Shown here one piece after another: positions 5,562-5,977 of a stretch of 5,977 nt of DNA. The DNA lies in the NCBI GenBank assembly GCA_014800445.1, contig JAAVGC010000060.1, positions 1-5,977 of the forward strand, written 5' to 3'. Source of the stretch: Bacteroidales bacterium. Lineage in GTDB: Bacteria > Bacteroidota > Bacteroidia > Bacteroidales > Muribaculaceae. Both the position numbers and the translations under genes were made by a program. Every line of letters begins with the position of its first letter. The first letter of the stretch is position 1. Under the pieces are notes generated by a model. The model made no database searches. It was given only the letters and a program-made list of their open reading frames with translations, and had not been told where the DNA came from.

Positions 5562-5977
5562 CTGCCCTTGTGATTGTAATTTCCGCGGCCTATGAGCCAC
5601 ACAAGTGATATCTCAGCTTTAGTCGGGCCAACCCAGTTCAGCCGGTGAGTCGACTGCCACTCGTAGCAGTTATCCTTGGGTACATATTCCAGATATTTAC
5701 CGCCGAGATAGCCTATCCCTATCGTGAAGTCGATATTGAGTCGCTTGCCTATCGGAAGCGAGTAGCCGTACTCCACACCTGCCACTGTATTGCAGCGGTC
5801 CCAGAGTGTCCGGCCAGGCAGACCGCCCATATATCCTCGCCCACCGAACTCAAAGTCATAAGTGACCACTCCGGCATACACACCGATATGATGCCCGGTC
5901 AGAGGTTTCTCGGCTGCTCTGGATCCGAACCACCGGCGCACGGTGATGTCGCCCCCGTAAGCTCGCCAGTAACGGTG
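5558..5977 (-). CDS. DUF3575 family protein, C-terminal part (5' end outside window)
   Basis: The frame is open from base 5977 to the TGA at 5558, giving 139 residues; the start, signal peptide and N-terminal part lie beyond the window. A GTG at 5941 lies inside the conserved region and is not a real start. DUF3575 proteins are predicted outer-membrane beta-barrel-like proteins of Bacteroidota without a settled function. Visible family landmarks, numbered within the fragment, are RYWRAYGG (2-9), LTGHHIGVYAG (26-36), then YDFEFGGRGYMGG, GVEYGYSLPIGKRLNIDFT, GYLGGKYLEY, and near the end the NWVGPTKAEISLVWLIG block, one of the most recognisable parts of the family. Alternating hydrophobic and polar residues with many Gly and Tyr fit membrane beta-strands. 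It is the first gene of the operon seen here, overlapping the DUF5119 gene by 4 bases, so a role with the fimbrillin, perhaps as an outer-membrane partner, is likely but inferred. Confidence 0.88.
   Translation of the reverse strand, partial: HRYWRAYGGDITVRRWFGSRAAEKPLTGHHIGVYAGVVTYDFEFGGRGYMGGLPGRTLWDRCNTVAGVEYGYSLPIGKRLNIDFTIGIGYLGGKYLEYVPKDNCYEWQSTHRLNWVGPTKAEISLVWLIGRGNYNHKGR

Noticed and set aside
5562..5600. ATG 5600 as start of the DUF5119 protein (333 residues)
   Set aside because: It would add 13 polar residues before the signal peptide and overlap the DUF3575 gene by 43 bases; ATG 5561 with the ATGA overlap is more natural.
5558..5941. GTG 5941 as true start of a short DUF3575 protein
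   Set aside because: The frame continues upstream to the window edge with the family-typical RYWRAYGG, so the gene is simply cut by the window.

Overview
The window looks like Bacteroidota, most likely a gut Bacteroidales genome of the Bacteroides/Muribaculaceae kind. The evidence is the gene content (a GH92 lipoprotein, a GH95 fucosidase, and a DUF3575-DUF5119-fimbrillin cluster), translation starts without a clear Shine-Dalgarno site in A/T-rich leaders, and Bacteroidota-type lipoprotein signal peptides. Genus and species cannot be told from this stretch.

Layout. Left (1-930, minus strand): the N-terminal 310 residues of a GH92 glycoside hydrolase lipoprotein, cut off by the window edge. 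At 931-995 is a short, very A/T-rich divergent intergenic region with a 12-bp tandem repeat and weak promoter-like elements. At 996-3359 (plus strand) is a complete GH95 alpha-L-fucosidase with a signal peptide and all four expected active-site residues. At 3360-3485 is a convergent intergenic region with three 9-nt repeats, a 10-bp palindrome and a strong hairpin terminator. Right (5977-3486, minus strand): a compact three-gene operon read right to left, consisting of a DUF3575 protein (5' end outside the window), a DUF5119 lipoprotein and a fimbrillin-family (Mfa_like_1) lipoprotein.

How the genes work together. The left half fits degradation of host-type glycans: GH92 enzymes act on alpha-mannosides and GH95 enzymes remove alpha-1,2-linked fucose (some remove L-galactose). 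The two genes are transcribed apart from each other and carry different export signals. No SusC/SusD pair or regulator lies in the window, so membership of a polysaccharide utilisation locus is not shown. The right half looks like a surface-appendage cassette related to type V (FimA/Mfa1) pili: a probable outer-membrane protein, an anchor-like lipoprotein and a fimbrillin subunit, with an ATGA stop/start overlap between the first two. Its role is an inference from family and order. The hairpin at 3428-3463 separates the two halves and probably terminates both.

No RNA genes, CRISPR arrays, insertion sequences or attachment sites were recognised. There is no gene-free stretch longer than about 130 bases. 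The most unusual item is the small fimbrillin operon, a recurrent but to my knowledge little-characterised arrangement.
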